A stretch of DNA of 64,000 nucleotides from Flavobacteriales bacterium UBA7666 (GCA_002483265.1 DLHO01000004.1:151886-215885); one strand, 5' to 3'; counted from the first letter of the stretch, positions 43,258 to 53,593 are shown. The notes: generated from the sequence alone by a model not told the origin. Numbers and translations: made by a program.

Positions 43258-44040
43258 ATGACATTTCGATATGCTCTGGAAATCGCTTATCGCGGAACAA
43301 ATTATCACGGTTGGCAAATTCAACCGAATGCTTCTTCCGTTCAGCAGGAAATTGAAAGGCGCTTGTCTCAGTTAATGGGAAATAATCCGGCTTCTGTGGT
43401 TGGTTGTGGTCGAACCGATACAGGGGTTCATGCATCTTATTATGTTTTACATTTTGATGTGGATAAAGAGCTGGAAACAAATCAGTTGGTTTATAAGTTG
43501 AACAAGATGCTTCCGGATGATATCTCTGTTTTTTCTGCCCAAGCAGTAACGAACGAATTTCACGCACGATTTTCAGCCACATCGCGAACATATCATTACT
43601 TTGTTCATCAAAAGAAAGATGCTTTTTTACTGGATAGCCAGTACCTGGTGCCGGAAATTGATTTTCATGCGATGAATCAAGCTGCGTTAATTTTATTGGG
43701 AACTCAGGATTTTACTTCATTTTCGAAATTACACACAGATGTAAAGACCAATATTTGCACGGTTTCGGAAGCTAAATGGAATCAATTGACGGAAAACAGG
43801 TGGTACTTTGAAATAAAGGCAGATCGTTTTCTGAGAAATATGGTTCGTGCGGTGGTTGGTACTTTACTTGAAGTTGGTACTGGTAATTTGGATGAGAAAG
43901 ATCTGGTTCAAATTATGGAGTCGAAAGATCGGGGAGAGGCAAAATGTTCCGTTCCTGCAAAAGGATTGTTTTTAATGGATATCCGTTATCCGGAAGAGCT
44001 GTTTTTGAAATCAGGAATTATCAGACGATATGAGCTTTAA
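43258..44040 (+). CDS. truA: tRNA pseudouridine(38-40) synthase TruA
   Basis: An enzyme of 260 residues that makes pseudouridine at positions 38-40 of tRNA. The catalytic Asp is D54 in CGRTDTGVHA. Other family stretches are YRGTNYHGWQIQPN, FHARFSATSRTYHYFV and RFLRNMVRAVVGTLLEVG. There is no alternative Met before residue 40, so the start is secure, although the candidate -7 box is only four bases away. It overlaps the next gene by 11 bases. Confidence 0.96.
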   Translation: MTFRYALEIAYRGTNYHGWQIQPNASSVQQEIERRLSQLMGNNPASVVGCGRTDTGVHASYYVLHFDVDKELETNQLVYKLNKMLPDDISVFSAQAVTNEFHARFSATSRTYHYFVHQKKDAFLLDSQYLVPEIDFHAMNQAALILLGTQDFTSFSKLHTDVKTNICTVSEAKWNQLTENRWYFEIKADRFLRNMVRAVVGTLLEVGTGNLDEKDLVQIMESKDRGEAKCSVPAKGLFLMDIRYPEELFLKSGIIRRYEL

Positions 44041-46978
44041 AAGACATGTTTTCGGATTCCTTGCATTCTTTTTCGCAAGCATTTCATACGGTCAAATGAC
44101 ATGGGAATCTGCGTATAAAACATTTTCCATTAAAGAGGGATTGCCCAGCTCGGAAACCTACTTTGTTTATCAGGGAAATCAGGGATATATTTGGTTTTGC
44201 ACGGATCGTGGAGTGGTAAAATACGACGGTTTTCACATGGAAGTATTGACTACCAAAAACGGACTTCCCGACAACGTTATTTTTTGGATTTATGAAGATT
44301 ATAAAGGACGAATTTGGTTCGTTGGTTACAATGGCTTATTAAGTTATTATGATTTTGAAAAGCACCGTGTTGTAAAATACAAATACAACCATTTAATCTC
44401 CAAGTATATTGGAAATAATCTATATCCCTACAAGACATTTTCAATAGATGAAAAAGATAATGTATTCTTTAGTTCTGGAAATAATGGAATTTTAAAAATT
44501 GATCGAAAAGGAAAAACAAAGGTATCCACTTTTGGAAATGATTATTGGACTTTTGACCTAATCAACGGAAGGTATCAAACGACATTTAATTTGGATAAAA
44601 CAAGGGGGGTAGCTCCCACTGTGTGTGAGCTTACGATCCGAAAAAACGGAAAATTCCAAAAAAGAGTAGTTAGCCGTAAGGTATTTAAAAAGGTCATGCA
44701 GAGTGCACTTTCCGAATTAAAAGTGCATCAGGGATTGGAGATTGCCCGGGTACAGGATTGCTTTTTCGACCTGCGATTTCCTGAAAAAATTCGGCGATTT
44801 CCGGGAACTACCGGATATTTTTCTACCGGATCTGATTTATGGATAACAACCGTTAATGGAGCCTATAAATTGAAGAATGTTGGCAAGTATGGACTTTTCA
44901 ATGCCCCAAAACAACACTTTTTAGAAGGGTTTAAAGTTTCTTGTGTTTTTAAGGACAAGGAAAAAGGATTGTGGTTTTCTACTCTGGATAAAGGGGTTGT
45001 TTATATGCCCAACTCAATCGTGAAAAATATTTCGGTATTTGAAAACTCGAAGGAAATAGATGTAACTCATGTGGTTGTTGACTCAAACAAGGATGTTTTT
45101 TATTCCAATCACCTGGGGGTATTCAGACTCAAGGATCATTATCCATTACTTACTGCCAATCATATTTCAAGAAATATCGTTTCACGACTGGACAATATCC
45201 TTCTTTTACCCAAAATTAGTAGTGAACTTGCAATTGATGTACAGAGCAAAAAATATTGGCGAATCCCAAATTATTATGACAATTTTAATGAAGGTGATAC
45301 CAGTATGCTGATCTGTGCTTCACTGGTTATGCGAATTCACCGGACAGGACAGCTGGACACACTTTACGATTATTTTGCGTCAAAAAAATACGTTAAGAAT
45401 CTGCATCATTTTTTTGAAACGGTTTGTTCGTCAGATAAAGGGCTTGTTTTTGTCGGAAATGCGAAGGGTTTATTCTGTTTAAAGAATGGACTTTTGGATA
45501 ATTCAATGTTTCCAAAAGCGATACGGAATAATCGGGTTTCTTGTGTTCGGTGCTCAAAAGAATTGGGTTTGATTATTGGTACAAGGGGAGAAGGGATTTA
45601 CTTTTTCAAGGATGGTAAAATAACCCATCACATTACTAGCGAGAATGGCTTAGTAAGTGATCAAATCAATAAAATTCAATTAGAGAAAAACGGAAATACT
45701 TGCTGGGTGGCAACCAATAGCGGAGTGTCAAAAATATTCTTCATCGGGAATAAATATGTTCGAATCCATAATGTTTTGGGTGTTAACGGACTTGCCAGTA
45801 ATGAAGTTAATTTTGTGTATTTGGATGGGAATCAGGTTTATTTGGCAACAAAAAAGGGGCTGTCAAAGTTTCCTTCAAATTTAAGTTTCTTGATCAATCC
45901 GTTGAAAAAGCAAATTTTTGTAAAGGAATTGTACATAGACGGAAATGTGATTTATCCCAAGTATCAGAATCTGGAAGTTACAAGTGGTTCGAAGATGATT
46001 CATATTGAATTGCGTTCAACAAACTACAAAAGTTTTGGAGGTCAGAGATACAAGTACCGACTATCAGCGAATGATAAATGGATTTATGGAAACTCGGGAA
46101 GTATCGATTTCTACGATTTAACTTCCGGAGAATATCATTTGGAATTGTCTTATTTGAGCGATAATGGAATTTGGCAAAAGCCTTATTGGATATTAACGAT
46201 TCATAAGCATCCTAAATTCGTAGAAACGTTTTGGTTTTACCTGCTGTTGGTGATGACTAGTTTTTTACTGGCATTTACCGTTTTCAGAATCAGAGCTGTT
46301 CAGATCAGCAAGCAACGGAAGTATAAGCGTCAAATTGAAAAATTAGAACAAAAGGCCCTTCTGGCTCAAATGAATCCACATTTTATTTTCAACTCATTAA
46401 ATTCCATTCAAAGTTTTCTGGTCTATAATGAAAATGATCTGGCAGAAAAATATTTACAAATGCTTTCACAATTAATCCGAATGACTTTGAACAACTCAAG
46501 GGAAAGTGAAGTCACGATTAGACAAGAAATAGATGTTTTAAAGAAATACATAGAGCTTGAAAAAATGCGATTCAAAGATCGATTCGATTTCGAATTTATA
46601 ATCTCTCTGACTCACATTGACCTTCAAAGATACATTCCACCGATGCTCATTCAGCCTTTTGTCGAAAATGCTATTATACATGGGTTTAAAGGTTTGGATC
46701 GTGCAGGAAAACTCGAGGTGAATTTTAAAGAATTAGTCGAAAACAGATTGGTGGTTGTCGTGAGGGATAATGGAATTGGATACGATTCGAAGGATAAAAA
46801 CTTATTAGCCTCTGACCATAAATCGTATGGAATGCAAATCACTTCTGAAAGACTAAGTTTGTATAAAGAAAAATACAATACTGAATTTGATTTCACCGTA
46901 GAAAATTTGATTGACGAAAATGGCACATCGACCGGTACGGAGATTATCATTTTGATCCCGGTTTTCAATAAGGATTAA
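44030..46978 (+). CDS. Two-component-propeller sensor histidine kinase, LytS type (copy 1)
   Basis: A large sensor of 982 residues with a signal peptide (FGFLAFFFASISYGQ), a periplasmic region of about 700 residues with propeller repeats (Reg_prop words such as GYIWFCTDRGVVKYDG and GRIWFVGYNGLLSYYD), a Y_Y_Y-type beta domain (YKYRLSANDKWIYG), one transmembrane helix (about residues 735-755) and a cytoplasmic LytS-type kinase domain. The phosphorylated His is H784 in LLAQMNPHFIFNSLN. The N box ENAIIHGFKG, G1 VRDNGIGY and a G2-like SYGMQITSERL are kept. It overlaps truA by 11 bases. No LytTR response regulator is nearby. Confidence 0.9.
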   Translation: MSFKRHVFGFLAFFFASISYGQMTWESAYKTFSIKEGLPSSETYFVYQGNQGYIWFCTDRGVVKYDGFHMEVLTTKNGLPDNVIFWIYEDYKGRIWFVGYNGLLSYYDFEKHRVVKYKYNHLISKYIGNNLYPYKTFSIDEKDNVFFSSGNNGILKIDRKGKTKVSTFGNDYWTFDLINGRYQTTFNLDKTRGVAPTVCELTIRKNGKFQKRVVSRKVFKKVMQSALSELKVHQGLEIARVQDCFFDLRFPEKIRRFPGTTGYFSTGSDLWITTVNGAYKLKNVGKYGLFNAPKQHFLEGFKVSCVFKDKEKGLWFSTLDKGVVYMPNSIVKNISVFENSKEIDVTHVVVDSNKDVFYSNHLGVFRLKDHYPLLTANHISRNIVSRLDNILLLPKISSELAIDVQSKKYWRIPNYYDNFNEGDTSMLICASLVMRIHRTGQLDTLYDYFASKKYVKNLHHFFETVCSSDKGLVFVGNAKGLFCLKNGLLDNSMFPKAIRNNRVSCVRCSKELGLIIGTRGEGIYFFKDGKITHHITSENGLVSDQINKIQLEKNGNTCWVATNSGVSKIFFIGNKYVRIHNVLGVNGLASNEVNFVYLDGNQVYLATKKGLSKFPSNLSFLINPLKKQIFVKELYIDGNVIYPKYQNLEVTSGSKMIHIELRSTNYKSFGGQRYKYRLSANDKWIYGNSGSIDFYDLTSGEYHLELSYLSDNGIWQKPYWILTIHKHPKFVETFWFYLLLVMTSFLLAFTVFRIRAVQISKQRKYKRQIEKLEQKALLAQMNPHFIFNSLNSIQSFLVYNENDLAEKYLQMLSQLIRMTLNNSRESEVTIRQEIDVLKKYIELEKMRFKDRFDFEFIISLTHIDLQRYIPPMLIQPFVENAIIHGFKGLDRAGKLEVNFKELVENRLVVVVRDNGIGYDSKDKNLLASDHKSYGMQITSERLSLYKEKYNTEFDFTVENLIDENGTSTGTEIIILIPVFNKD

Positions 46979-47043
46979 ATCACATACATTGGAAAAGAAG
47001 TATTTTTGAATGAGATGAAGATGCCTAATGAAATTTACTTTGA

Positions 47044-49974
47044 ATGAAGAACCTTCCTTTGGTTAAAAAAATCTGTCTTCAGATTCTTGTAATACTTGTA
47101 TTTGGACAAGTTTCGTTTTCACAAGAAAAGTCGTGGGAGCCTTCTTATATGAACATTTCTGTGAATGACGGCTTACCAAGCTCTGAGACCTATTATGTTC
47201 ATCAGGATAGGAATGGCTACATGTGGTTTTGCACAGATCATGGAGTTGTAAAGTATGATGGTTTCCGATTACACACATACGATAAATCAAATGGACTTCC
47301 GGATGAGGTTGTTTTTAAAATCTATGAAGATTTTAAGGGACGTGTGTGGTTTTATTTGTACAGCGGTAACTTGGCCTACTATGATCCTCAAACAAGGAAA
47401 ATACTTCCATATAAATACAACTATTTAATCAATAAATTGAATCATGGAGATTTTAACCACCGAAAATTCTTCACGGTTGATAAAGATGATAATGTTTACT
47501 ATTCAGGGTTGTATGGACTTGGACGAATAGATAAGAATGGGAAATTGTTTCGTTACAGCTTAAAAAGAACGAAAGAAGTGTTTCAGTTTGGAAACACCTG
47601 GATGTCAACCGGACGTCAAGACTCATTGAGTCTTATGAAAAAGGATCTCTATTTAATTCCAGAGAAAGGAAATTCCATTCATTATGTGTATAACACCGCA
47701 ATTTTAGGGTTTGACATTCTTGAAATCAACAAGAATCTTTTTCTGTGTATAAATAACCAGGTATTTGATTTTAATAATCCATCCAAAAAATCTGAATTTA
47801 TCGGTTATACCGGAATGTATAGTACAGGAGGAGAGCTTTGGATTACAACCTTAACAGGAGCATATCAATTTAAAAATACGGAAAAAGCAGATTTTACCAA
47901 ACCAGATGGAATTTATCTAAAAGATCAAAAAGTTACCGGTGTCTCCAAAGATTCTGAAGGTGGATATTGGTTCTCTACTTTAGACAAAGGAATTTACTAT
48001 ACGTCTTGTTTGGATATTGTTAATTGGGCTCCGGAAGAAAAGGAAAGTAAAGGAGCTATTCATGATATCAATGGAATTGGAAGCAATGTTTATTACTCAT
48101 CTGCTTTTGGTTATTACGACTTAAAAACCGGAGAACAGTTATTCGCGGTAAGAGGTGCCAAAAACGTGATTGGGATCTGGAATAACAAACTCATGGTATC
48201 ATCCAATATACCGTTCTTTATCAATAAATCGATTGTGAAAAAGGAATGGGGTTTTGCAGTGCCTCAGTTTCAGGGTTGTACCGTTAATCGGAAAGGTAAT
48301 TTTTATGCGGCTTATGTGATGCCATTTATGATCCATAAAAAAACAATAGTCTCGGAAGAGTTGTTGAATCTGTCTCAAATCTACAACCAAAAGAAATATT
48401 CAGCGCATCATTTTAAATCTCTGGCCTTTAATGAGAATGGGGGGTTGTATGCAGGTTCTTTAATTGGTTTGTTCCGGATCAGAAAAGGAAAGGTTGAAAA
48501 GTGCAAACTTCCGGGGGATCTTAATCGCATTCGGATAACCGATTTGAAATATCACAAAAACTGGGGTTTAATTGTAGCAACAAGGGGTAAAGGAATTCTT
48601 CTTCTCAAAAATGAAAAATTGATGGGAAAAATTCAAGTGAAAGACGGCTTGCTTTCAGACCAGTTGAATAGCGTTTATGTGGACAAAAACGGAATTATAT
48701 ATGTCGCTACAAACGAAGGAATCTCTAAAATCGTTCAGCTTGAAAATCACAAAATCCAAATTTTTAATCTAACACAGCTGAATGGACTGGCTTCCGCTGA
48801 AGTCAGTGCAATCTTTTGCAATAACGACGGTGTTTATGCCGGAACAAGAGAAGGAATAACATTGATACCGTCGTCATACAAGTGGACGAGGGCTTCACAC
48901 CAAAAACAGATCACGATTCAATCCGTTTTTACGAACGGAAAAAAAGTGTTGAACTTCCAAAATGGAATAGAGTTTAACTCCTCACATAAAGTCATTCGTT
49001 TTTTGCTGAAAACAACCAATTACAAAACACAGCACAAACAGCCTTACAAATACCGCTTTAGGAAAACAGATCCCTGGTCGCTTGGATTCAATGGAGAATT
49101 AATTATGATTAATCCGGCTTTTGAGGCCTATGAATTGGAGATACAGTATCAGAATGAATATGGGAGCTGGAGTAAATCGTATGTACTGACCCGATTTTCT
49201 ATTCTTCCTCCTTTTTATTCTACTTGGTGGTTCACAGTATTGATCGTACTGGCTGTTTTGGTGGTTAGCTTTTTGTTCTTTCGATATCGTTTAAAAGTGA
49301 TACAACGTCGGAATAAAATTCAACGGGACATGGAATTACTTGAGCAAAAGGCACTTTTGGCGCAAATGAATCCTCATTTTATTTTTAATGCATTGAATTC
49401 CATTCAAAGTTTCTTGTTGTATAACGAAAATGAACTGGCTGAAAAATACCTGCTGAAATTATCAAAATTGATCCGTTTAACCTTGACGAATTCCAGAGAA
49501 ACTGAAATTACTATTCAAAAAGAGATTGATTCCTTAGAAATGTATTTGGAACTAGAGCAAATGCGCTTCAAGAACCGATTTGAGTTTCAGTTTGAGATCT
49601 CTTTATCGAAAGAAGAATTGAATAAGTTTGTGCCTCCCATGTTGATTCAACCATTTGCCGAAAATGCCATTATTCATGGATTCAAAGGATTAGAGCAAGG
49701 TGGTGAAATCAATCTGAATTTTAAGCAGGTGGACAATAATAGATTACTTGTTGAGATTATTGATAATGGAATGGGTTATCATAAAAGTAAAGAGAATAGC
49801 CAGAAAACGGATCATAAATCCTATTCTACTCAGATAACGTCAGAGAGATTGAATTTATTTAAGGAAAGATACCAGTCTGAATTTGATTTTTCTATCGAAA
49901 ATAGAGAAGATGAGAACGGAAATTTAACAGGTACGAAAGTAACCATTTCGATTCCGATTTTCAGCAGAGATTAA
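47044..49974 (+). CDS. Two-component-propeller sensor histidine kinase, LytS type (copy 2)
   Basis: A protein of 976 residues and a tandem paralogue of the previous gene, with the same order: signal peptide (LQILVILVFGQVSFSQ), propeller repeats (GYMWFCTDHGVVKYDG), Y_Y_Y-type domain, transmembrane helix (about residues 730-750) and LytS kinase domain with H778 in LLAQMNPHFIFNALN. The N box ENAIIHGFKG and G1 IIDNGMGY are present. In the G2-like segment the Gly-Met of copy 1 reads Ser-Thr (SYSTQITSERL), which may weaken ATP binding. It starts 65 bases after copy 1. No LytTR partner is adjacent. Confidence 0.9.
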   Translation: MKNLPLVKKICLQILVILVFGQVSFSQEKSWEPSYMNISVNDGLPSSETYYVHQDRNGYMWFCTDHGVVKYDGFRLHTYDKSNGLPDEVVFKIYEDFKGRVWFYLYSGNLAYYDPQTRKILPYKYNYLINKLNHGDFNHRKFFTVDKDDNVYYSGLYGLGRIDKNGKLFRYSLKRTKEVFQFGNTWMSTGRQDSLSLMKKDLYLIPEKGNSIHYVYNTAILGFDILEINKNLFLCINNQVFDFNNPSKKSEFIGYTGMYSTGGELWITTLTGAYQFKNTEKADFTKPDGIYLKDQKVTGVSKDSEGGYWFSTLDKGIYYTSCLDIVNWAPEEKESKGAIHDINGIGSNVYYSSAFGYYDLKTGEQLFAVRGAKNVIGIWNNKLMVSSNIPFFINKSIVKKEWGFAVPQFQGCTVNRKGNFYAAYVMPFMIHKKTIVSEELLNLSQIYNQKKYSAHHFKSLAFNENGGLYAGSLIGLFRIRKGKVEKCKLPGDLNRIRITDLKYHKNWGLIVATRGKGILLLKNEKLMGKIQVKDGLLSDQLNSVYVDKNGIIYVATNEGISKIVQLENHKIQIFNLTQLNGLASAEVSAIFCNNDGVYAGTREGITLIPSSYKWTRASHQKQITIQSVFTNGKKVLNFQNGIEFNSSHKVIRFLLKTTNYKTQHKQPYKYRFRKTDPWSLGFNGELIMINPAFEAYELEIQYQNEYGSWSKSYVLTRFSILPPFYSTWWFTVLIVLAVLVVSFLFFRYRLKVIQRRNKIQRDMELLEQKALLAQMNPHFIFNALNSIQSFLLYNENELAEKYLLKLSKLIRLTLTNSRETEITIQKEIDSLEMYLELEQMRFKNRFEFQFEISLSKEELNKFVPPMLIQPFAENAIIHGFKGLEQGGEINLNFKQVDNNRLLVEIIDNGMGYHKSKENSQKTDHKSYSTQITSERLNLFKERYQSEFDFSIENREDENGNLTGTKVTISIPIFSRD

Positions 49975-50049
49975 TCGGAATAATTTCGTTCTGACACGGA
50001 TGAAAACTGCAATTCCGATAGTTTAACTCTTTAGTTCTAAAAAAAGAAA

Positions 50050-50057
50050 TACCTTTG
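50050..50057 (+). promoter_or_regulatory. Candidate -7 box (TACCTTTG) for the transglutaminase-like gene
   Basis: An exact TAnnTTTG match, 29 bases before the ATG at 50087. The -33 element is not clear. Confidence 0.4.
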
Positions 50058-50086
50058 TACCGAAGAAAAAAGTCAAACCGTTGAAA

Positions 50087-52129
50087 ATGAAACTTTACTG
50101 CCTAATAATCGCACTCTTTGCGGGGAATATTTTGTTCGCACAAGAAAAAATCGAATTCCTCAAAGTTCCTAAAGAAGCTCAGAAAACCACCAAAACCTTA
50201 AGCGCTTATCTTACTAAGAGTTTGGTAGACGACAGTACAAAGGCTGTTAATATATACCAATGGGTAACTCACAATATTTCTTATGATTACAAAGCCATTG
50301 AAAATGGAAAACCATTGGAATACAAATCGGCTGGTGCAGTACTGAAATCAAAGAACACCGTTTGTCAGGGGTATAGCGCATTAACTGTAGAGTTATTGAA
50401 AAACGCGGGCATTGATGCAACCACTGTTGAAGGATATACCGCTCAATTCTTATCCGATTCTATTCCCTTGATTGCAAGTTCAGACCATGAATGGGTTGCT
50501 TTTAAAGTTGATCGCAATTGGTATTTGTGTGATCCAACTTGGGATGCAGGTTATATTGGACGAATTCCGAAGTACAAAGAGGATCTGTTGAAGAAGGAGA
50601 AAATTTCGTTGAAACGACAGAAAAAACTGGCTAAAATTGACAAGGAAAAACGCAAGAAGGTTAAGCAGTATAAATGGGATAAGAAAGACAAGAAAAAAGA
50701 AGAAAAGGCAGAAAAGAAACGTGGTTCTTATAAATCAGATATTGGTTTTGTCCGTTATCCTTCCTTAGAAAACTTCATGGTCGAACCTGATTTATTTGTC
50801 CAATCTCATTTACCGTCTCAACCGGAATTTCAATTGAGAGAACATCCTATTACAATGGAAGATTTTACCAGAAGAACCAAAGACTGGGATTCGATCTTGG
50901 AACGGGGAAAAGGGAAGCCGGTAGATTTTGATTCCTATGTTTCGGAATACAGTTCATTAAACTTAAATGATAAATGGATCAAAGTTGCCAAAGATGGATT
51001 GAAGTTTAATCCGGCCAATTATAGTTCCATGGCGGTGCATCATTTTAATTATATGGGCTTGCACTTGAACGATAAATTCAGAAAGGAGTTTGAAATAATA
51101 GAAAAGGATCACCTGCATGAAGATTTTGCCAATCTAAGAGATATTAATGACAGCGTGGCGCTTTATAGTAAAGTTGCAAAGAAGATCAATAAATCGGCTT
51201 ATTCAATCAGCAAACGAATCATTTCTAATGAAACGAAAATTTTCAAGACCACTGACAAAGCTGCCAACGGCATGGTGAAGAAAGTGATTTCTGAACAGAA
51301 GAAAAATGTTTCTCAATTAGGGAAGGAAAAGTCTAAAATTTCAAAAGATATTGCTTTTATAAGAGAAAAAATGGGGAAATTGATGGCTGAATCAAGCAGT
51401 TATTCAACTCCTGTTAATTTTGATTCGACGCTTGTTCCGCCAGCATATAGTAAATGGAAAGACAGTTTGTTTTATTCCATCATGCGAATTGATAGCTTAA
51501 GAAAAGGATGGGATGGGTTGGCTCATCAGGATAAAACCTACGAGAACCGCTTCAAATCATTGAAAGTTGCTTATGAAATGAGTTATACAAATCTTCAGAT
51601 TCTCAATTCAGCACCCATTTATTACAGTGATTCGATCATTCTATACGATTCCCAAATCGCAGATGGTTTGACTAGTTTGTATCGTTTTCATAAGGAAACC
51701 TATGATTCATTGATGTATCCTGCAGCAATCAATAAGGAATATAAGCTCTTAGAGAAATTGATTAAGCGAGGTTCAATCGGATTGAAAGCATATTCGAAGA
51801 AAAACCCGAATTACAAGTATATTGATATGAACAAGTATTTGAATTCCTTAAACTATAAGACTTTGGCATTAATGGAATCCGATTTAAGAACCTTTAATTC
51901 CGATCGTGCTGAGTTGATGCGATTAGAAAATTATTACGAAAGGCATTATCATACCATTCAGGAAAATCTGGAAAAAGAAAAGGAATTCAAAGAGAAGAAT
52001 GCGGAACACAATTTTGAGGTGTTGGAAAAAAACAAGAAACGCACAGATGAAATGTTCGATAAAATCTTGAAATCCAGCGAAAAGACAGAAGAGTTTTTTC
52101 AGAAAACATTAGGAAGCAGACCCCGATAA
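50087..52129 (+). CDS. Secreted transglutaminase-like domain protein
   Basis: A protein of 680 residues with a signal peptide (MKLYCLIIALFAGNILFAQ). Residues about 40-155 form a transglutaminase/protease-like (cysteine) domain with a complete triad: C93 in TVCQGYSALT, H134 in DHEWVAF and D149 in LCDPTWDAG. A highly charged Lys-rich segment follows (about residues 165-205). The rest is helical with long coiled-coil-like stretches and ends with another charged region. It may act as a protease or cross-linking enzyme in the periplasm; the substrate is unknown. I chose the ATG at 50087 rather than the TTG at 50081. Confidence 0.82.
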   Translation: MKLYCLIIALFAGNILFAQEKIEFLKVPKEAQKTTKTLSAYLTKSLVDDSTKAVNIYQWVTHNISYDYKAIENGKPLEYKSAGAVLKSKNTVCQGYSALTVELLKNAGIDATTVEGYTAQFLSDSIPLIASSDHEWVAFKVDRNWYLCDPTWDAGYIGRIPKYKEDLLKKEKISLKRQKKLAKIDKEKRKKVKQYKWDKKDKKKEEKAEKKRGSYKSDIGFVRYPSLENFMVEPDLFVQSHLPSQPEFQLREHPITMEDFTRRTKDWDSILERGKGKPVDFDSYVSEYSSLNLNDKWIKVAKDGLKFNPANYSSMAVHHFNYMGLHLNDKFRKEFEIIEKDHLHEDFANLRDINDSVALYSKVAKKINKSAYSISKRIISNETKIFKTTDKAANGMVKKVISEQKKNVSQLGKEKSKISKDIAFIREKMGKLMAESSSYSTPVNFDSTLVPPAYSKWKDSLFYSIMRIDSLRKGWDGLAHQDKTYENRFKSLKVAYEMSYTNLQILNSAPIYYSDSIILYDSQIADGLTSLYRFHKETYDSLMYPAAINKEYKLLEKLIKRGSIGLKAYSKKNPNYKYIDMNKYLNSLNYKTLALMESDLRTFNSDRAELMRLENYYERHYHTIQENLEKEKEFKEKNAEHNFEVLEKNKKRTDEMFDKILKSSEKTEEFFQKTLGSRPR

Positions 52130-52134
52130 AATAA

Positions 52135-52168
52135 AATTTAGGCACGCGATTAATCACGTGCCTAAATT
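52135..52168. terminator. Bidirectional terminator between the transglutaminase-like gene and tyrS
   Basis: AATTTAGGCAC (52135-52145) and GTGCCTAAATT (52158-52168) pair perfectly around a 12-base loop. The two genes converge. The T/A flanks are short. Confidence 0.75.
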
Positions 52169-52176
52169 CCATTTAA

Positions 52177-53457
52177 TTATTCCACAATTACAATGTAATT
52201 ATTCTTTTTCCCTTTACCCAAAAGGATGAATTTTTCATTGATTAGGTCACTTGGACCAACCAAGGTTCCTTCACTGACTTTATCCTTGTTTAAAGAAATC
52301 GCATTTGCTTTTAATTCACGCTTTGCTTCTCCATTTGATGGCAAAAAGCCTGTTTTGGCCGATAATAGGTCGATAATACTAATTCCTTCAGTCAATTCTG
52401 CTCGCTTAATTGTTGCCATTGGAACACCGTCAAAGATGCTCAAAAAAGTATCATTTGACAATTTCTTCAAATCTTCCGAAGTAGATTTTCCAAATAGAAT
52501 ATTGGAAGCAGCAATTGCCATCTCCAAAGCCTCTTTTCCATGAACACGGATGGTTACTTCTTCTGCAATTGCTTTTTGCAATATACGCAGATGAGGTGCT
52601 TCGTTATGTTCCTTTTCAATTGCTTCAATTTCTTCTTGTGTTTTCAAAGTATAGAAACGAACCAATTTAACAGCATCCGCATCTGTAGCATTTAACCAAA
52701 ACTGGTAGAATGCATACGGACTTGTTTTTTCAGGATCCAGCCAAACCGTTCCGGATTCAGTTTTTCCAAACTTCCCGCCATCTGCTTTCGTTAGCAATGG
52801 ACAAGTGAAAGCATATGCTTCTCCTCCCGCAATTTTGCGCACCAATTCCGTTCCTGTTGTAATATTTCCCCACTGATCTGATCCGCCAAATTGTACTTTT
52901 ACCTGGTTGGTTCTGTACAAATGCAGGAAATCGTATCCTTGAATCAATTGGTAAGAGAATTCGGTAAATGAAATTCCGGTTTCAATGCGTTTTTTCACCG
53001 AATCTTTTGCACTCATGTAATTCACAGTAATGTGTTTTCCCACATCACGAATAAACTCCAGAAATGAAAAATGACGCATCCAATCAAAATTGTTCACCAA
53101 CTCTGCTTTATTTTCACCGGCTTCAAAATCCAAAAACTTACGCAATTGATTTTGGACAGAAGCTACATTGTGATTCAAGGTTTTTTCATCCAGTAAATTG
53201 CGCTCAGCAGATTTCCCGGAAGGATCTCCAACCATTCCGGTAGCTCCACCAACCAATGCATATGGTTTGTGTCCGGCCAATTGGAAATGTTTCAATAACA
53301 TGATCGGAAGTAAATTTCCTACATGCAATGAGTCGGAAGTTGGATCAAAGCCCACATAACCAGAAGTCATTTCCTTAAGTAGTTGTTCTTCCAAACCGGG
53401 CATGATATCTTGTACCATTCCTCTCCATCTTAATTCTTCAATGACATTCTTTTTCAT
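52177..53457 (-). CDS. tyrS: Tyrosyl-tRNA synthetase
   Basis: A class I synthetase of 426 residues. The HIGH-type motif is HVGN (DSLHVGNLLPIM) near residue 43; the KMSKS-type motif is KFGKT in DGGKFGKTESG. GGSDQWGNITTG marks the tyrosine/anticodon-binding region. An S4 RNA-binding domain covers the C-terminus (about residues 355-425). The start gives the common family length, and the N-terminus MKKNVIEELRWRGMVQD is typical. Confidence 0.97.
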   Translation of the reverse strand: MKKNVIEELRWRGMVQDIMPGLEEQLLKEMTSGYVGFDPTSDSLHVGNLLPIMLLKHFQLAGHKPYALVGGATGMVGDPSGKSAERNLLDEKTLNHNVASVQNQLRKFLDFEAGENKAELVNNFDWMRHFSFLEFIRDVGKHITVNYMSAKDSVKKRIETGISFTEFSYQLIQGYDFLHLYRTNQVKVQFGGSDQWGNITTGTELVRKIAGGEAYAFTCPLLTKADGGKFGKTESGTVWLDPEKTSPYAFYQFWLNATDADAVKLVRFYTLKTQEEIEAIEKEHNEAPHLRILQKAIAEEVTIRVHGKEALEMAIAASNILFGKSTSEDLKKLSNDTFLSIFDGVPMATIKRAELTEGISIIDLLSAKTGFLPSNGEAKRELKANAISLNKDKVSEGTLVGPSDLINEKFILLGKGKKNNYIVIVE

Positions 53458-53582
53458 GTGTCTTTTTTTGATATCCCGACATTTATCGTCGGGGTTACTT
53501 TATTTATTGCGCAAAAATAGGGATTATTCCTCTTTTTAGACTGAAGTTTCGTTTAACCGGCTTCAGAAATCGCCAAATAATG

Positions 53583-53590
53583 TATCTTCG
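53583..53590 (+). promoter_or_regulatory. Variant -7 box (TATCTTCG) three bases before the transporter start
   Basis: TATCTTCG differs from TAnnTTTG at one base and ends three bases before the ATG at 53594. It has the same position as the exact boxes before the ABC-F and dtd genes. Confidence 0.3.
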
Positions 53591-53593
53591 ACC

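Noticed and set aside
43148..43591. A 147-codon minus-strand frame
   Set aside because: It is antisense to truA and to the regulator gap; truA has full catalytic motifs.
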